A stretch of 64,000 bases of DNA, taken from the NCBI GenBank assembly GCA_016786705.1, contig JAEUVV010000006.1, positions 310,001 to 374,000 of the forward strand, read 5' to 3'. Shown here piece by piece: positions 35,046-44,456 of the stretch; positions within the stretch are counted from its first letter, which is position 1; the number at the start of each line of letters is the position of its first letter. The notes beneath the pieces are model-generated. The model saw nothing but the letters and a program-made list of their open reading frames with translations, had not been told where the DNA came from and did no database searches. A program made the position numbers and the translations under genes. This DNA is from Taibaiella sp. (GTDB taxonomy: Bacteria > Bacteroidota > Bacteroidia > Chitinophagales > Chitinophagaceae).

Positions 35046-35666
35046 TCAGAACCGGTAGGCACATTGAAAAGCAATATTAGGTATCGTGGTGATCCCGCCT
35101 TTTACTACGGTATTGCTACCTTTTCGCTTATAATTATTAAAATAAGTCGGCCCGATGCCCACTTCAAAGCCAAAAGAAATATTGCGGTTGATCTTAAAGT
35201 TGATATAGTTGTTCAACAATACCCCTGCCGAAGAAAAACGGAATGTTTCCGTTTGTAAATAAGGTAAATCCGGGGCCTTACTTCCATATATGCGTTCAGC
35301 AGCACCAATGTGTGAGAAGATGGAAAAGCCTACGGCATAACTGAAAAATTTTTTGTTACCGGTAGGGTAAAACTTTATGCCCGGGTTAAAAAACAGGGAA
35401 CTATTGCCGCCTTTATTGGCCGTGTCTGAGTAAATATTGTCAGCAGACTTCATTTCCCAGGCGATGGAAACAGGAATAATGACACTGAACCTGTCGTTAG
35501 CGTCAATAGAGCGCTCATAATAGGCGCCAAATCCTATATGATTATTAATCACCTGTATGGTGTTAATACCCAAACTGTTTTTAGGCAATGTCCTGGCAGC
35601 TGCATCTTCTTGAAATGCCAGCAAGCATAAGCAGGATGCCAATAGGAAAGTTTTTAAAGTATTCAT
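35046..35666 (-). CDS. Outer-membrane beta-barrel protein, copy 3 of 3 (diverged)
   Basis: 206 residues, signal peptide to ~24. It shares the layout of copies 1-2 (GFGAYYERSID, NPGIKFYPTGN, AVGFSIFSHIG, LLNNYINFKINR, FQCAYRF end) but is more divergent, so the duplication is older. The 72-base gap to copy 2 may hold a promoter. Confidence 0.78.
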   Translation of the reverse strand: MNTLKTFLLASCLCLLAFQEDAAARTLPKNSLGINTIQVINNHIGFGAYYERSIDANDRFSVIIPVSIAWEMKSADNIYSDTANKGGNSSLFFNPGIKFYPTGNKKFFSYAVGFSIFSHIGAAERIYGSKAPDLPYLQTETFRFSSAGVLLNNYINFKINRNISFGFEVGIGPTYFNNYKRKGSNTVVKGGITTIPNIAFQCAYRF

Positions 35667-35717
35667 AAGCCATCTGTTAAGCTATACTGTTCAACCTTAT
35701 TTATAGAAAGACGCAAA

Positions 35718-36437
35718 TTATTTCAAACATCTTAGATACATGGCAACCGTATTTTGTAAACCCAGGTATAAAGCATCGCTTACCAGCGCATGACCTATCG
35801 AAACCTCTAAAAGATTGGGCAGGCTTTGCGCGAAAAACTGCAGGTTGTGCAGGTCAAGATCATGACCGGCATTTAAACCGAGCTGCTCTTCTGCCGCCAC
35901 CTTAGCCGCCTGCACATAATCCGCTACCGCTGCGTGTTTATCCGCATGGTAATTTTTGGCATAAGCTTCGGTGTATAATTCCACTCGGTCGGTACCACAG
36001 GCTTTTGCACCTCTTATCATTGCTTCCACCGGGTCCACAAATATAGAAACCCGGATCCCTTCTTGTTTAAATACAGGAATAATGTCTTGCAGGAACTGTT
36101 GTTCTTTAATCGTATTCCAGCCATGGTTGGAGGTAAGCTGGCCGGTAGCATCCGGCACCAGGGTTACCTGTGCCGGTTTATTGTCCAGTACCAGCTGTAC
36201 GAATTTATCTTCTTTAGGATTGCCTTCGATGTTAAACTCTGTACTCAGGTGCTGCTTTAACTCGTAAACATCCGCATAGCGGATATGCCGCTCGTCCGGC
36301 CTGGGATGCACCGTAATACCCTCCGCGCCAAAACGTTCACAATCCAATGCCACCTGCAGCAGGTTGGGATTATTGCCGCCACGGCTGTTTCTAAGGGTAG
36401 CTATTTTATTTACGTTGACAGAGAGTTTGCTGCTCAT
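35718..36437 (-). CDS. pdxJ: Pyridoxine 5'-phosphate synthase
   Basis: 239 residues. TIM-barrel enzyme of DXP-dependent vitamin B6 synthesis. Typical segments are [78 protein letters not shown] and [13 protein letters not shown]. Complete. Follows hflX after 20 bases on the same strand. Confidence 0.96.
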   Translation of the reverse strand: MSSKLSVNVNKIATLRNSRGGNNPNLLQVALDCERFGAEGITVHPRPDERHIRYADVYELKQHLSTEFNIEGNPKEDKFVQLVLDNKPAQVTLVPDATGQLTSNHGWNTIKEQQFLQDIIPVFKQEGIRVSIFVDPVEAMIRGAKACGTDRVELYTEAYAKNYHADKHAAVADYVQAAKVAAEEQLGLNAGHDLDLHNLQFFAQSLPNLLEVSIGHALVSDALYLGLQNTVAMYLRCLK

Positions 36438-36457
36438 GTATACTGTAGTGCTTGGTA

Positions 36458-37645
36458 TTAATAAAAATTGTTCAGGTAAGGATAACGTATGCCATACAGC
36501 TCTTTAATCTTATGCAAAAGCGTTTCTTTCAACCTTTCTATATTGGATAGTTCCAGCGCCGAGATGAACAGGGCATTGCCATGAGTCAGGTTATCCCATC
36601 TCCGGTACAGTTGCTTCAGCAGGTCTTCTTTAACTTCTTCACTCAGGAATTCATCAAAGGTTTGCCTGATGTACTGGTCCATTTTATTAAAAATCAATAT
36701 GATTGGTTTATCAAAGGCCCCGATTTCCTGTAAAGTTTTATCTACCACACCTATCTGATCTTCGTATTGCGGATGCGAGATATCAACGATATGCAATAGT
36801 ATATCTGCTTCGCGTACCTCGTCCAGGGTAGATTTAAAACTTTCCACCAGGTGGTGCGGCAGTTTGCGGATGAAGCCTACCGTGTCACTCAGGAGGAAAG
36901 GGGTCTGTTCGAATACCACTTTCCGGGTAGTTGTTTCCAGGGTCGCAAACAGTTTATTCTCAGCAAATACATCCGATTTGCTTAACACGCGCATCAGGGT
37001 ACTTTTCCCTACGTTGGTATAGCCAACAAGCGCTACGCGTATGAATTCGCCCCTGGTCTGTCTTTGTGTTTGCGATTGTTTATCTATTTCTGAAAGCCGC
37101 TTTCTCAGGAGGCTAATCTTATCTTTTACAATACGACGGTCCGTTTCGATCTCCGTTTCACCCGGGCCACGGGAGCCGATACCACCGCCCTGGCGCTCCA
37201 GGTGACTCCACATCCCTCTCAGGCGGGGCAGGATGTATTGGTACTGCGCCAGCTCTACCTGGGTTTTTGCCTGGGCCGTCTGCGCGCGGCGCGCAAAGAT
37301 GTCCAGGATCAGGTCGGATCGGTCTACGACCTTTACGCCCACTTCTTTCTGAACATTACTGATCTGTGAACCGGTAAGCTCATCATCAAAGATCACGAGG
37401 CCTACGTTCTTCATTTTTACATAAGCGGCCACTTCTTCCAGTTTTCCTTTACCTATAAAAGTACGGCTATCCGGGTGGGGCAGTTTTTGCACAAATTGCT
37501 TTACCGCCTTTGCACCGGCCGTGTCGGCCAGGAAGGCCAGCTCATCCAGGTATTCTCTTACCTGTGTTTCTGTCTGGTCTTTCTGTATCAGCCCTATCAG
37601 GACCGCGTCCACTTCCTGGTCTAATATATTCTTAGTTTCTATCAA
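36458..37645 (-). CDS. hflX: GTPase HflX
   Basis: 395 residues. An N-terminal HflX domain (~1-190, with [14 protein letters not shown] and [17 protein letters not shown]) is followed by the G domain: GYTNVGKST near 206, DTVGFI, NKMD and SALE. It splits or rescues stalled ribosomes under stress. A -7 box TACTTTTG (37702-37709, minus strand) lies 57 bases upstream. Confidence 0.95.
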   Translation of the reverse strand: MIETKNILDQEVDAVLIGLIQKDQTETQVREYLDELAFLADTAGAKAVKQFVQKLPHPDSRTFIGKGKLEEVAAYVKMKNVGLVIFDDELTGSQISNVQKEVGVKVVDRSDLILDIFARRAQTAQAKTQVELAQYQYILPRLRGMWSHLERQGGGIGSRGPGETEIETDRRIVKDKISLLRKRLSEIDKQSQTQRQTRGEFIRVALVGYTNVGKSTLMRVLSKSDVFAENKLFATLETTTRKVVFEQTPFLLSDTVGFIRKLPHHLVESFKSTLDEVREADILLHIVDISHPQYEDQIGVVDKTLQEIGAFDKPIILIFNKMDQYIRQTFDEFLSEEVKEDLLKQLYRRWDNLTHGNALFISALELSNIERLKETLLHKIKELYGIRYPYLNNFY

Positions 37646-37701
37646 TGTATAAAGTATTAATTAAAAGTAATAAGCAAAAATATGCCTATAATTATATATT
37701 G

Positions 37702-37709
37702 CAAAAGTA
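37702..37709 (-). promoter_or_regulatory. Possible -7 promoter box for hflX-pdxJ
   Basis: Minus-strand TACTTTTG fits TAnnTTTG upstream of the hflX start. No -33 TTG at the right distance, so support is partial. Confidence 0.4.
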
Positions 37710-37755
37710 GCGATTAAGCTTTATTCCTTAGCTATGGAAATGTTATAAAAGAAGG

Positions 37756-39660
37756 CTATAGGTAGGTTTGCATCCAGATAGCTGTAGATACCAGTTGCCA
37801 GGTATAGAGATAGTAATGCCTTTGCGCGCCTTCACGCACAATTTTATCAATGGCTTTTGGTTCAAATAAGCCGGTCGTTTTCAGGTAAGCGATCTGCTTG
37901 TTTACAAAATCCTGTAATTCCCTGTTGGTCTCCAGCACACGGTCCTGGGGCAGGGAGAAGCCTTTTTTACTCATCTGCAGGTTGTCCGGGGCAATATAGT
38001 TTGCCGCTACTTTCCTTAAAAGTGGTTTAGTATAGCGCCCGTTATAACGGTAAGCCAAAGGTAGTTTTGAGACCAGCTCTATCAGCTCATGGTCGAGATA
38101 AGGAAAACGCATTTCCACGCTGTACCTCATGGCGCAAATATCATCATGGTACACATGATGCGCGCCTGCCGAATATTTCAGATCATAATAGTATAAACCT
38201 TCGTAGTCGGAAGCGAACTTTGTGGGCTCCAGGAATGGCTTTGTAATATTACGGATCGATTTCAAATCCTGGTTTTTCACCAGGTCTGCAAGCTGGTAGG
38301 CCCTCAGTCCACCGGTAGTGCTCAGGAAAAACTGGCCTATATCCCTGATCGACAGGTAATACTTCAGGCGTTGCATGGCAGGACTATTAGGCAATAAACC
38401 GGCCATAAAACTATAAGGTCTTAATTTTCTCCACTTAGGCAGGTTCAGGTTGTAATTGTACCCGCCGAATAGCTCATCCGCCCCGTTACCGGAAAGAATT
38501 ACTTTAAAGCCCTCTTCCTGCAAAAACCGGGCCGCGTTGAAGGTTACGTCCAGGCTATTATAGGGTTCTTCAATATGGCTTATATGATGAAAAGCGTTTT
38601 CCAAAATATCCGCATCACTTATTTGCTGAATATATTGCCGGATGTTCAATTGCTCGGCCATTTTGCGGGCCTGCGGCAATTCATCATTTCCTTCTCCTGA
38701 GCCATCAATGCTCAGGGTGTAACTGGATATATTTTTGTTGTGCTTTTGCGCCAGTGCGGTGACCAGCGTAGAGTCTACACCGCCGCTCATCATAGTGATC
38801 ACCGGGACATCGGCCTGGATCTGAAGGGCTGTAATACTACTCAGCTTCTGCTCTACCTCCGCAACGGCCTCAGTAATATCACCGGTATATTTTTCAGGAC
38901 CCAGGGGAATCTGCCAGTATTGGTGCAGGCTTGTCGCTAAGCTTTCCTGGTCAATCGTCAGGATATGCGCTGGAGGCAAGGAATGAATACCTTCAAAACA
39001 GGTTTGCGGTGCTACCGAAGATTTAAACTGGAAATTTAAAAGTAAACCTTCCATAGAAAGTTGCGGCCTGATCCATTCGGCCTTTACAATACCTTTTATT
39101 TCAGAGCACCAGGTAATATGACTGCCTGTTTGTGCATAAAACAAGGGTTTAACACCCATGCGATCCCGGACCAGGAATGTTTTACCGAGCTCCAGGTCGA
39201 CAATGGCGATCGCGAACATACCATTCAGCCGGCTCACCATATTAATGCCCCATTGCCGGTAAGCATTCAGGATCACCTCGGTATCAGAGGTAGAATAAAA
39301 GGCAAGGCCGCTTGCCTGTAGTTCCGTTCTCAGGCTTTTGAAATTATAGATCTCGCCATTAAAAGTGATACATACCTTACCCGATAACATGGGCTGGTGG
39401 CCTTTTTCACTCAGGTCCAGGATAGCTAGCCGGCGAAAGCCTAATGCCAGCTTGCAGTGTTGCCCTTCCTCCAAACGGGGATATAAAGATTTGATCGTTG
39501 CAGTACTATCAGCGCCGCTAAAAGAATTGAATTCATTTCCCTGCAGGCATACAAAACCCTCATCATCGGGACCACGATGGCGAATGGCCTCGTTCATCCT
39601 GATGATATTACTTGCTTTTACCGCCTGCCCGCGGGTAATGTATCCGCTAATGCCGCACAT
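37756..39660 (-). CDS. asnB: Asparagine synthetase B-type glutamine amidotransferase
   Basis: 634 residues. The N-terminal class II glutaminase begins MCGISGY (catalytic Cys2) with RHRGPDDEG and FNGEIYN. The synthetase domain has the PP-loop SGGVDSTLV near residue 290 and GNGADELFGGY, plus RFPYLDHELI. The enzyme amidates a carboxylate using glutamine and ATP. Because it overlaps a flippase gene by 14 bases, it may modify a surface sugar or lipid carrier rather than make free asparagine. Complete length for the family. Confidence 0.92.
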   Translation of the reverse strand: MCGISGYITRGQAVKASNIIRMNEAIRHRGPDDEGFVCLQGNEFNSFSGADSTATIKSLYPRLEEGQHCKLALGFRRLAILDLSEKGHQPMLSGKVCITFNGEIYNFKSLRTELQASGLAFYSTSDTEVILNAYRQWGINMVSRLNGMFAIAIVDLELGKTFLVRDRMGVKPLFYAQTGSHITWCSEIKGIVKAEWIRPQLSMEGLLLNFQFKSSVAPQTCFEGIHSLPPAHILTIDQESLATSLHQYWQIPLGPEKYTGDITEAVAEVEQKLSSITALQIQADVPVITMMSGGVDSTLVTALAQKHNKNISSYTLSIDGSGEGNDELPQARKMAEQLNIRQYIQQISDADILENAFHHISHIEEPYNSLDVTFNAARFLQEEGFKVILSGNGADELFGGYNYNLNLPKWRKLRPYSFMAGLLPNSPAMQRLKYYLSIRDIGQFFLSTTGGLRAYQLADLVKNQDLKSIRNITKPFLEPTKFASDYEGLYYYDLKYSAGAHHVYHDDICAMRYSVEMRFPYLDHELIELVSKLPLAYRYNGRYTKPLLRKVAANYIAPDNLQMSKKGFSLPQDRVLETNRELQDFVNKQIAYLKTTGLFEPKAIDKIVREGAQRHYYLYTWQLVSTAIWMQTYL

Positions 39661-41038
39661 TATTATTAATCCTTATTTCTTTATATAAAAACCCGGCCGC
39701 TGTTACTGCTATAATGGAAAAACTAAGCGCCAAAGTCCAGAATAGCGGCAAAAATACTAATTCGCTGAACACATAATGCAAAACAAAGCTGATAGATCCG
39801 AAAATCAGTATTTTACGGGCCCAGTCTTTCAGGGGTAAAATAGCGCTGAAGTCCTGTGCAAGCACTTTTTTATGATGATAAATATAAAAGCTTGCCTGGG
39901 CCAGGGTGGCCAGGGCATAGCTCAGTGGGATCCCTTTCAGTCCCAGTACCTTGTAAAGCGGGAATACCAATAATAGCAGGGTAAGCACATCGATGACCAC
40001 GCCTTTATTGATCAGGCTGCCCATCTCTTTTCTCTGGAACAATAAAGTAAAGTTGAATGCCTTAAAAGGCAGCATCAACAGGCTCATCCGGAAAATAGGG
40101 ACCGATTCAAGGTATTTATCCGAGAAGTAGAACTGTACAAACTCATGGGCGAAAAACAGGAAAAAGAAAAATACCGGGAACACCGCCGTGGCTAAAGCTT
40201 TGCCCGAATCGGAAAGTATCTTTGCCTGCACCGCCTCGCTCCCCGTTTCTGTAGAAAAGCGCATCAGGGTAACACTACTTACCGCGGTAAATAATATCGG
40301 GATAATCGGTATAGGATAAGTACCATTCTGGTAAATAACAGATACTTCTGCTGCCGTGAACACGGACACTATAAATTTATCCAGGTAGATAAGCAGGATC
40401 TGTACCAGGTCGAATAAATAAATATGGGTCCAGAGCCTTAAATATTTCCGGTCTTCCAGCGCCTGAACGTCGGCCTGCCGGAAGAGTTTCCGGATGATGA
40501 AAAAAGAAAGTACAAACTTTAGCAATACCAGGGCACAAAGTGCCAGGAGCAATTGATTAAAATCAAAGGGAGCCTGCCGGATCGCGAACAGGTGAAGCCC
40601 TGTAAAAAAGAGGAAATAGACCAGGTTGATCGCGACGAGCGCTTTATATTTTTTAAATATGGTAAGGAAGCTATCGGTAAAAATACTGAGTGTATTGAAC
40701 ACCAGGAATACCGCTGCATAGCCAAAATTTACGCCGGCTTTATATTGCAGCCCTCCAAACAAAAGGGCACAGGCTAAGATGAGCCCTATTCCCAAACCTT
40801 TGCGGGCGGTATTAAGGGACCTGAAGATCTGGATTACCTTTGCCGGGGTATAGGAGAAAATAAAAGAAGCCAGGCCCAGGCCTGCAATGGCAAAAAAAGT
40901 ATTGAATTGGGTCCAGAAATTCTGGTATACCCCGAAATCCGCGGGCTGCAACTGGTGCGCAAACAGGTAGGTCCCCAGGACCAGCGAAAGGTTGACAAAT
41001 AGCCTGTTGATAAAAATCAATAAAGTGTCTTTGTACAT
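39647..41038 (-). CDS. Polysaccharide flippase (Wzx/MATE-type membrane protein)
   Basis: 463 residues with about 12 to 14 membrane segments, beginning INRLFVNLSLVLGTYLFAHQL. An oligosaccharide exporter would flip lipid-linked sugar units to the periplasm. Its stop overlaps the asnB start by 14 bases and it begins four bases after the acyltransferase stop, so the three genes are one operon. Confidence 0.88.
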   Translation of the reverse strand: MYKDTLLIFINRLFVNLSLVLGTYLFAHQLQPADFGVYQNFWTQFNTFFAIAGLGLASFIFSYTPAKVIQIFRSLNTARKGLGIGLILACALLFGGLQYKAGVNFGYAAVFLVFNTLSIFTDSFLTIFKKYKALVAINLVYFLFFTGLHLFAIRQAPFDFNQLLLALCALVLLKFVLSFFIIRKLFRQADVQALEDRKYLRLWTHIYLFDLVQILLIYLDKFIVSVFTAAEVSVIYQNGTYPIPIIPILFTAVSSVTLMRFSTETGSEAVQAKILSDSGKALATAVFPVFFFFLFFAHEFVQFYFSDKYLESVPIFRMSLLMLPFKAFNFTLLFQRKEMGSLINKGVVIDVLTLLLLVFPLYKVLGLKGIPLSYALATLAQASFYIYHHKKVLAQDFSAILPLKDWARKILIFGSISFVLHYVFSELVFLPLFWTLALSFSIIAVTAAGFLYKEIRINNNVRH

Positions 41039-41042
41039 AGCC

Positions 41043-41570
41043 TTAGTTTAGCGATCCCGTTTCAGCGGCCAGGCATTTTTCTTTATCTAAATACTTAATT
41101 ATGGTAGCAGGGTTGCCCGCGATCACGCAGTAGCCTTCCTCAAAACTCTTGGTAACTACCGCCCCGGCGCCTACGATGGTAAAATCACCCAGGCATACAC
41201 CGGGCAATATCACACTTTGAGAGCCCAGCCAGCAATAAGCGCCAATTTTCACCGGCGGTGCAACGGTAAGCACCGCGTTATTATAAAAGTCATGGTTAGA
41301 AGAAATGACGCTGACATTAGGCCCAAAATTGGTAAAACTCCCAACCTCCACCCCATTTGTGGCATCGATATAGTTATTAGGCGAGTCGCCGGGGAAGGTC
41401 CCTTCTCCGGCCTTCAGATTAATACCGGCCCTTATCGTAGAGGTAAAGTGTACCGGCCAGCGTACATCAGCATTTTGCCTCAACAGTTTTCTGAAGAAGA
41501 AATCTGTAAGATAGAAGCTGACCGGGTGGTCGGCTTTCCAGTTAAATATGCTCCTGATCCACTGCTTCAT
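41043..41570 (-). CDS. Left-handed beta-helix (hexapeptide) acyltransferase
   Basis: 175 residues. Hexapeptide repeats (I/V-G-x4 turns such as VEVGSFTNFGPNV, ISSNHDF, WLGSQSVILPGVCLGDFTIVGAGAVVTKSF) and the NPATIIKYL end are typical of CatB/NodL/WbbJ acetyltransferases; the His in SSNHDF is the catalytic candidate. It probably O- or N-acetylates a surface sugar. First gene of the asnB-flippase set. Confidence 0.9.
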   Translation of the reverse strand: MKQWIRSIFNWKADHPVSFYLTDFFFRKLLRQNADVRWPVHFTSTIRAGINLKAGEGTFPGDSPNNYIDATNGVEVGSFTNFGPNVSVISSNHDFYNNAVLTVAPPVKIGAYCWLGSQSVILPGVCLGDFTIVGAGAVVTKSFEEGYCVIAGNPATIIKYLDKEKCLAAETGSLN

Positions 41571-41588
41571 TAAATATCTTACGACTGC

Positions 41589-42059
41589 TTATTTTTTAAA
41601 TACCGACAAGCCAACACAGTTGTCTACTTTAGCCTGTTGCGAATAAACGATCACATATACACCGGTAGATTTAGCCACAAAGCGTTCACTGACTACTGTT
41701 AAGCCCTCGGCGTTTGTCTTATCTTTCCGCTTCAATATATGATTCACATTATTGTCGATCACATTCACCTGGTATTTACTGGCATGACTGCCCAATACAT
41801 ATCTTATCTCGTAAGTTTCGCCGGCTTTACACTCCAGGCGTACGCTCATCAGGTTTTTGGAAGGAATATTACCGGAGCTGAAAAAAGCCATACGGTATTG
41901 CTTAGCCTCCAGGTCTTTGTTCAGGTCTACCAGCCTGCTATGCACACTTAAATCGCTGCAGGATTCCGTACTGTTTACTTTTGCACTTTGTGCCTGCTGG
42001 GCAGCAACCGAAATACTACCGCCTAAGAGCAGACCAATAAGTGGATATAGGTAACGCAT
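41589..42059 (-). CDS. Secreted protein of unknown function
   Basis: 156 residues from the ATG at 42059, which begins a standard signal peptide (to about residue 22); the longer frame to 42110 is unlikely. The mature part has four or five beta strands with two cysteines (ESCSDLS, DNCVGLSV) that could pair. No family recognised. It is just before the acyltransferase gene and divergent from hemW. Confidence 0.65.
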   Translation of the reverse strand: MRYLYPLIGLLLGGSISVAAQQAQSAKVNSTESCSDLSVHSRLVDLNKDLEAKQYRMAFFSSGNIPSKNLMSVRLECKAGETYEIRYVLGSHASKYQVNVIDNNVNHILKRKDKTNAEGLTVVSERFVAKSTGVYVIVYSQQAKVDNCVGLSVFKK

Positions 42060-42120
42060 ATTTTTTTGTTTATGTAAAAGCGAAAATACTGAAATTTGCA
42101 GTATAAGCATTATTTAATCC

Positions 42121-43242
42121 GTGGCCGGCATCTACATTCACATCCCCTTTTGCAAGCAGGCTTGCAATTACTGCAACTTCCATTTTTCCACTTCTTTGAA
42201 ACATAAAGAGGAAATGGTAGCGGCGCTTACCCAGGAGCTCCGAAACCGGAACGCTTACCTGGCACAGGAACTGGAAACGGTATACCTCGGCGGTGGTACG
42301 CCCTCTTTACTCGCAGCCGGGGAGCTGCAAAAGATATTTACAGAGATTCGACAAAGTTTTACTTTTAAAGAGCTGAGAGAGTGTACCCTGGAAGCCAACC
42401 CGGATGATATTAATCCAACTTTCCTGGAGCAATTAAAAAGTACGCCGGTGGACCGCCTGAGCATCGGCATACAATCTTTCCGGGAAGCTGACCTGAAGTT
42501 TATGAACCGTGCCCATAATGCAGGGGAGGCTATTAACGCGGTTTCCCTGGCGCAGCAGGCGGGCTATACAAACATTACTATAGACCTGATCTACGGCACT
42601 CCGGGGTTGAGCAATAAGGACTGGAAGGAAAACCTGGAGCGGGCCATAGACTTGGGCGTGCAACATATTTCTTCTTATGCCCTTACCGTAGAAGAAAAAA
42701 CAGCGCTGGCTTACCAGATTGAAAAAGGTAAAACACCAGAGCCGAAAAGCGAACAGGCCGCTGAGCAGTTTGAAATACTGGTGGAAACCCTTTGCAGTAA
42801 CGGCTTTGAACATTATGAGATTTCCAATTTTGCACAACCGGGACATTATGCGATTCATAACACCAATTACTGGAATGGAGCGCATTACCTGGGTATCGGG
42901 CCATCGGCCCACTCCTTCAACGGGCAAAGCCGGCAATGGAATGTAGCCAATAATGCCTTATACTGTAAAGGTATATTTGCCGGTGACCCGGTGCACGAGG
43001 TAGAGATCCTAAGCCGGGAAGACCAGATCAATGAAATGGTCCTGACCGGTTTGCGGACCATGTGGGGCGTAGACCTGGATAAGTTCCGGCAAAAATTCGG
43101 GCAGGCCGCTTTGGATGGATTGATCTCGAGGCTGGGCAAAGAAAATCCTTCGCATTATAGCCTCTCCGGCCAACATTTAAAACTTACCGAAGCCGGTAAA
43201 TTATTCGCGGATGGGATTGCTGCCCGTCTTTTCGAAGAATAA
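42121..43242 (+). CDS. hemW: Radical SAM heme chaperone HemW
   Basis: 373 residues, GTG start. The 4Fe-4S/SAM motif C-x3-C-x2-C is at Cys11, 15 and 18 (PFCKQACNYCNF), with YLGGGTPSLL, EANPDD and RLSIGIQSF of the oxygen-independent coproporphyrinogen-like family. The C-terminal HemW region contains NTNYWNGAHYLGIGPSAHSF. HemW members insert heme into respiratory proteins rather than catalysing the oxidase reaction. Nearby genes do not show why it is here. Confidence 0.94.
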   Translation: MAGIYIHIPFCKQACNYCNFHFSTSLKHKEEMVAALTQELRNRNAYLAQELETVYLGGGTPSLLAAGELQKIFTEIRQSFTFKELRECTLEANPDDINPTFLEQLKSTPVDRLSIGIQSFREADLKFMNRAHNAGEAINAVSLAQQAGYTNITIDLIYGTPGLSNKDWKENLERAIDLGVQHISSYALTVEEKTALAYQIEKGKTPEPKSEQAAEQFEILVETLCSNGFEHYEISNFAQPGHYAIHNTNYWNGAHYLGIGPSAHSFNGQSRQWNVANNALYCKGIFAGDPVHEVEILSREDQINEMVLTGLRTMWGVDLDKFRQKFGQAALDGLISRLGKENPSHYSLSGQHLKLTEAGKLFADGIAARLFEE

Positions 43243-43280
43243 GTTACAAATGATTATTTTTGTCAGATATAAGTGCCCAT

Positions 43281-43697
43281 ATGAAAATTGAGAACCGGAA
43301 CAATTTAACTTTAGATGAGCTTTTTGATAACCTGAAAGACCGTTACCCGAACGCCGAGATCAGAAAACCGTTTCGAAGTCAAAGATGTATCGTTATCCCG
43401 GCTAACAAAATGAAGTATGTGATCCGGGCCAGGGGTGCAGATTTTAATACAGACTTTACGCTTCCTATATGGGTAGCCGTGGTAGCCCTTTTGGGCAGTA
43501 TTATTCTTTTTTCCGGAATTGTATCCCTGATCTACGGGCAGTTTAAGTTTGGTATCGGTGGCGCTTTGTGGATTCTTCTGGTATTGCTCGCGGCAAAAGC
43601 AATTTATAAATCGACCCAAAAAGAAGCATTTAATTCTTTTTACGGCGATGTACGGGAAGCAATGACGAAAACCAAAAGCGACTCCAGTATTTTCTAA
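43281..43697 (+). CDS. Two-helix membrane protein, unknown function
   Basis: 138 residues from the ATG at 43281 (upstream TTG rejected). Residues 1-58 are polar (LTLDELFDNLKDRYPNA); two membrane segments occupy ~63-83 and ~93-112. No family recognised. Follows hemW closely and is probably co-transcribed. Confidence 0.65.
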   Translation: MKIENRNNLTLDELFDNLKDRYPNAEIRKPFRSQRCIVIPANKMKYVIRARGADFNTDFTLPIWVAVVALLGSIILFSGIVSLIYGQFKFGIGGALWILLVLLAAKAIYKSTQKEAFNSFYGDVREAMTKTKSDSSIF

Positions 43698-43741
43698 TCC
43701 TCGTATAATTAAAAGAGGTTGCCTAAAAAAGGTTACCAAAT

Positions 43742-43825
43742 TGATCATCCTGAGTTTATCGAAGGATAGACAAATTTGAGCTTTAATTCTTGCCGCATGT
43801 CGACAAGCTCAATGTGACAAGAATT
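43742..43825. repeat. REP-like inverted repeat element
   Basis: Contains TCATCCTGAGTTTATCGAAG (43745 on) and, inverted, GTCGACAAGCTCAATGTGAC (43800-43819), the two halves of a repeat resembling the dispersed CATCCTGAGCTTGTCGAAGG-type palindrome seen in many genomes. An inner perfect arm pair AATTCTTG/CAAGAATT (43785-43792, 43818-43825) can form a stable hairpin. No gene in this 180-base stretch. Confidence 0.55.
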
Positions 43826-43875
43826 TTAGCGTTTTCGACATCCTGGTTTTAAGCAGCTTTCTAGTTATAATATCC

Positions 43876-44346
43876 TTATCCTTCCAGGATCGATTGAAGA
43901 TCGGCCGGGGAGTAAGCTATGGATTTAAGCGTTTTATGATCGCTTTTGCGGTACACCAGGAACAGGCCGTCCTTTTCTTCAAAATAACTTTCTGTTCCGT
44001 CTTTATCAAAATAATGTTTCATTGTAGCCTCGGCTTCTTCCTTACTTTTACAGGCTTTACTCATATTGGAACGTTGCACTTCTTCAAACAATGCGGCAAA
44101 TTTATCCTGTAGCCCGAATTCAAGTATAGCACCGGAAAGCACATACTGCAGGTCGCAAAGCGCATCTGCCACTTCCACTATATTATTATCTTTTATAGCC
44201 GCTTCCAGCTCTTTTAATTCTTCTGCCAGTAAAGCAACGCGGAGCTGGCTCCTGGCTTCGGAAGGGATTGCCGGGGCCGCTAATATAGGATGTTGAAAGG
44301 TGGTATGAAATTCGGCTACTGAAGTCAGCGATTTGGGGTCTTTCAT
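43876..44346 (-). CDS. MazG/PRA-PH-type nucleotide pyrophosphohydrolase
   Basis: 156 residues. The all-alpha NTP pyrophosphatase motif EELKEL (~40-45) and ADALCDLQYVLSG (~61-73) match the MazG/phosphoribosyl-ATP pyrophosphohydrolase fold, with metal-binding acidic residues. Substrate not certain; removal of aberrant nucleotides is typical. A TAGCTTTG box (44358-44365, minus) may be the promoter. Confidence 0.85.
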   Translation of the reverse strand: MKDPKSLTSVAEFHTTFQHPILAAPAIPSEARSQLRVALLAEELKELEAAIKDNNIVEVADALCDLQYVLSGAILEFGLQDKFAALFEEVQRSNMSKACKSKEEAEATMKHYFDKDGTESYFEEKDGLFLVYRKSDHKTLKSIAYSPADLQSILEG

Positions 44347-44412
44347 TTTTTTGCCGGCAAAGCTACTTTAAAAATAAGCAATGTGCCTCCAATGAAGTAT
44401 TCCTGCAACAAA

Positions 44413-44439
44413 AAAGCTACCCTGGTGAAGAGTAGCTTT
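44413..44439 (-). terminator. Terminator of the M48 protease gene
   Basis: 8-bp arms AAAGCTAC / GTAGCTTT, followed on the minus strand by TTTTTT; 18 bases past the stop at 44457. Confidence 0.75.
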
Positions 44440-44456
44440 CCGTATTATGTGCCCAA

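Noticed and set aside
42433..42936. 167-codon open frame on the minus strand
   Set aside because: Lies within hemW, which shows the radical SAM motif.
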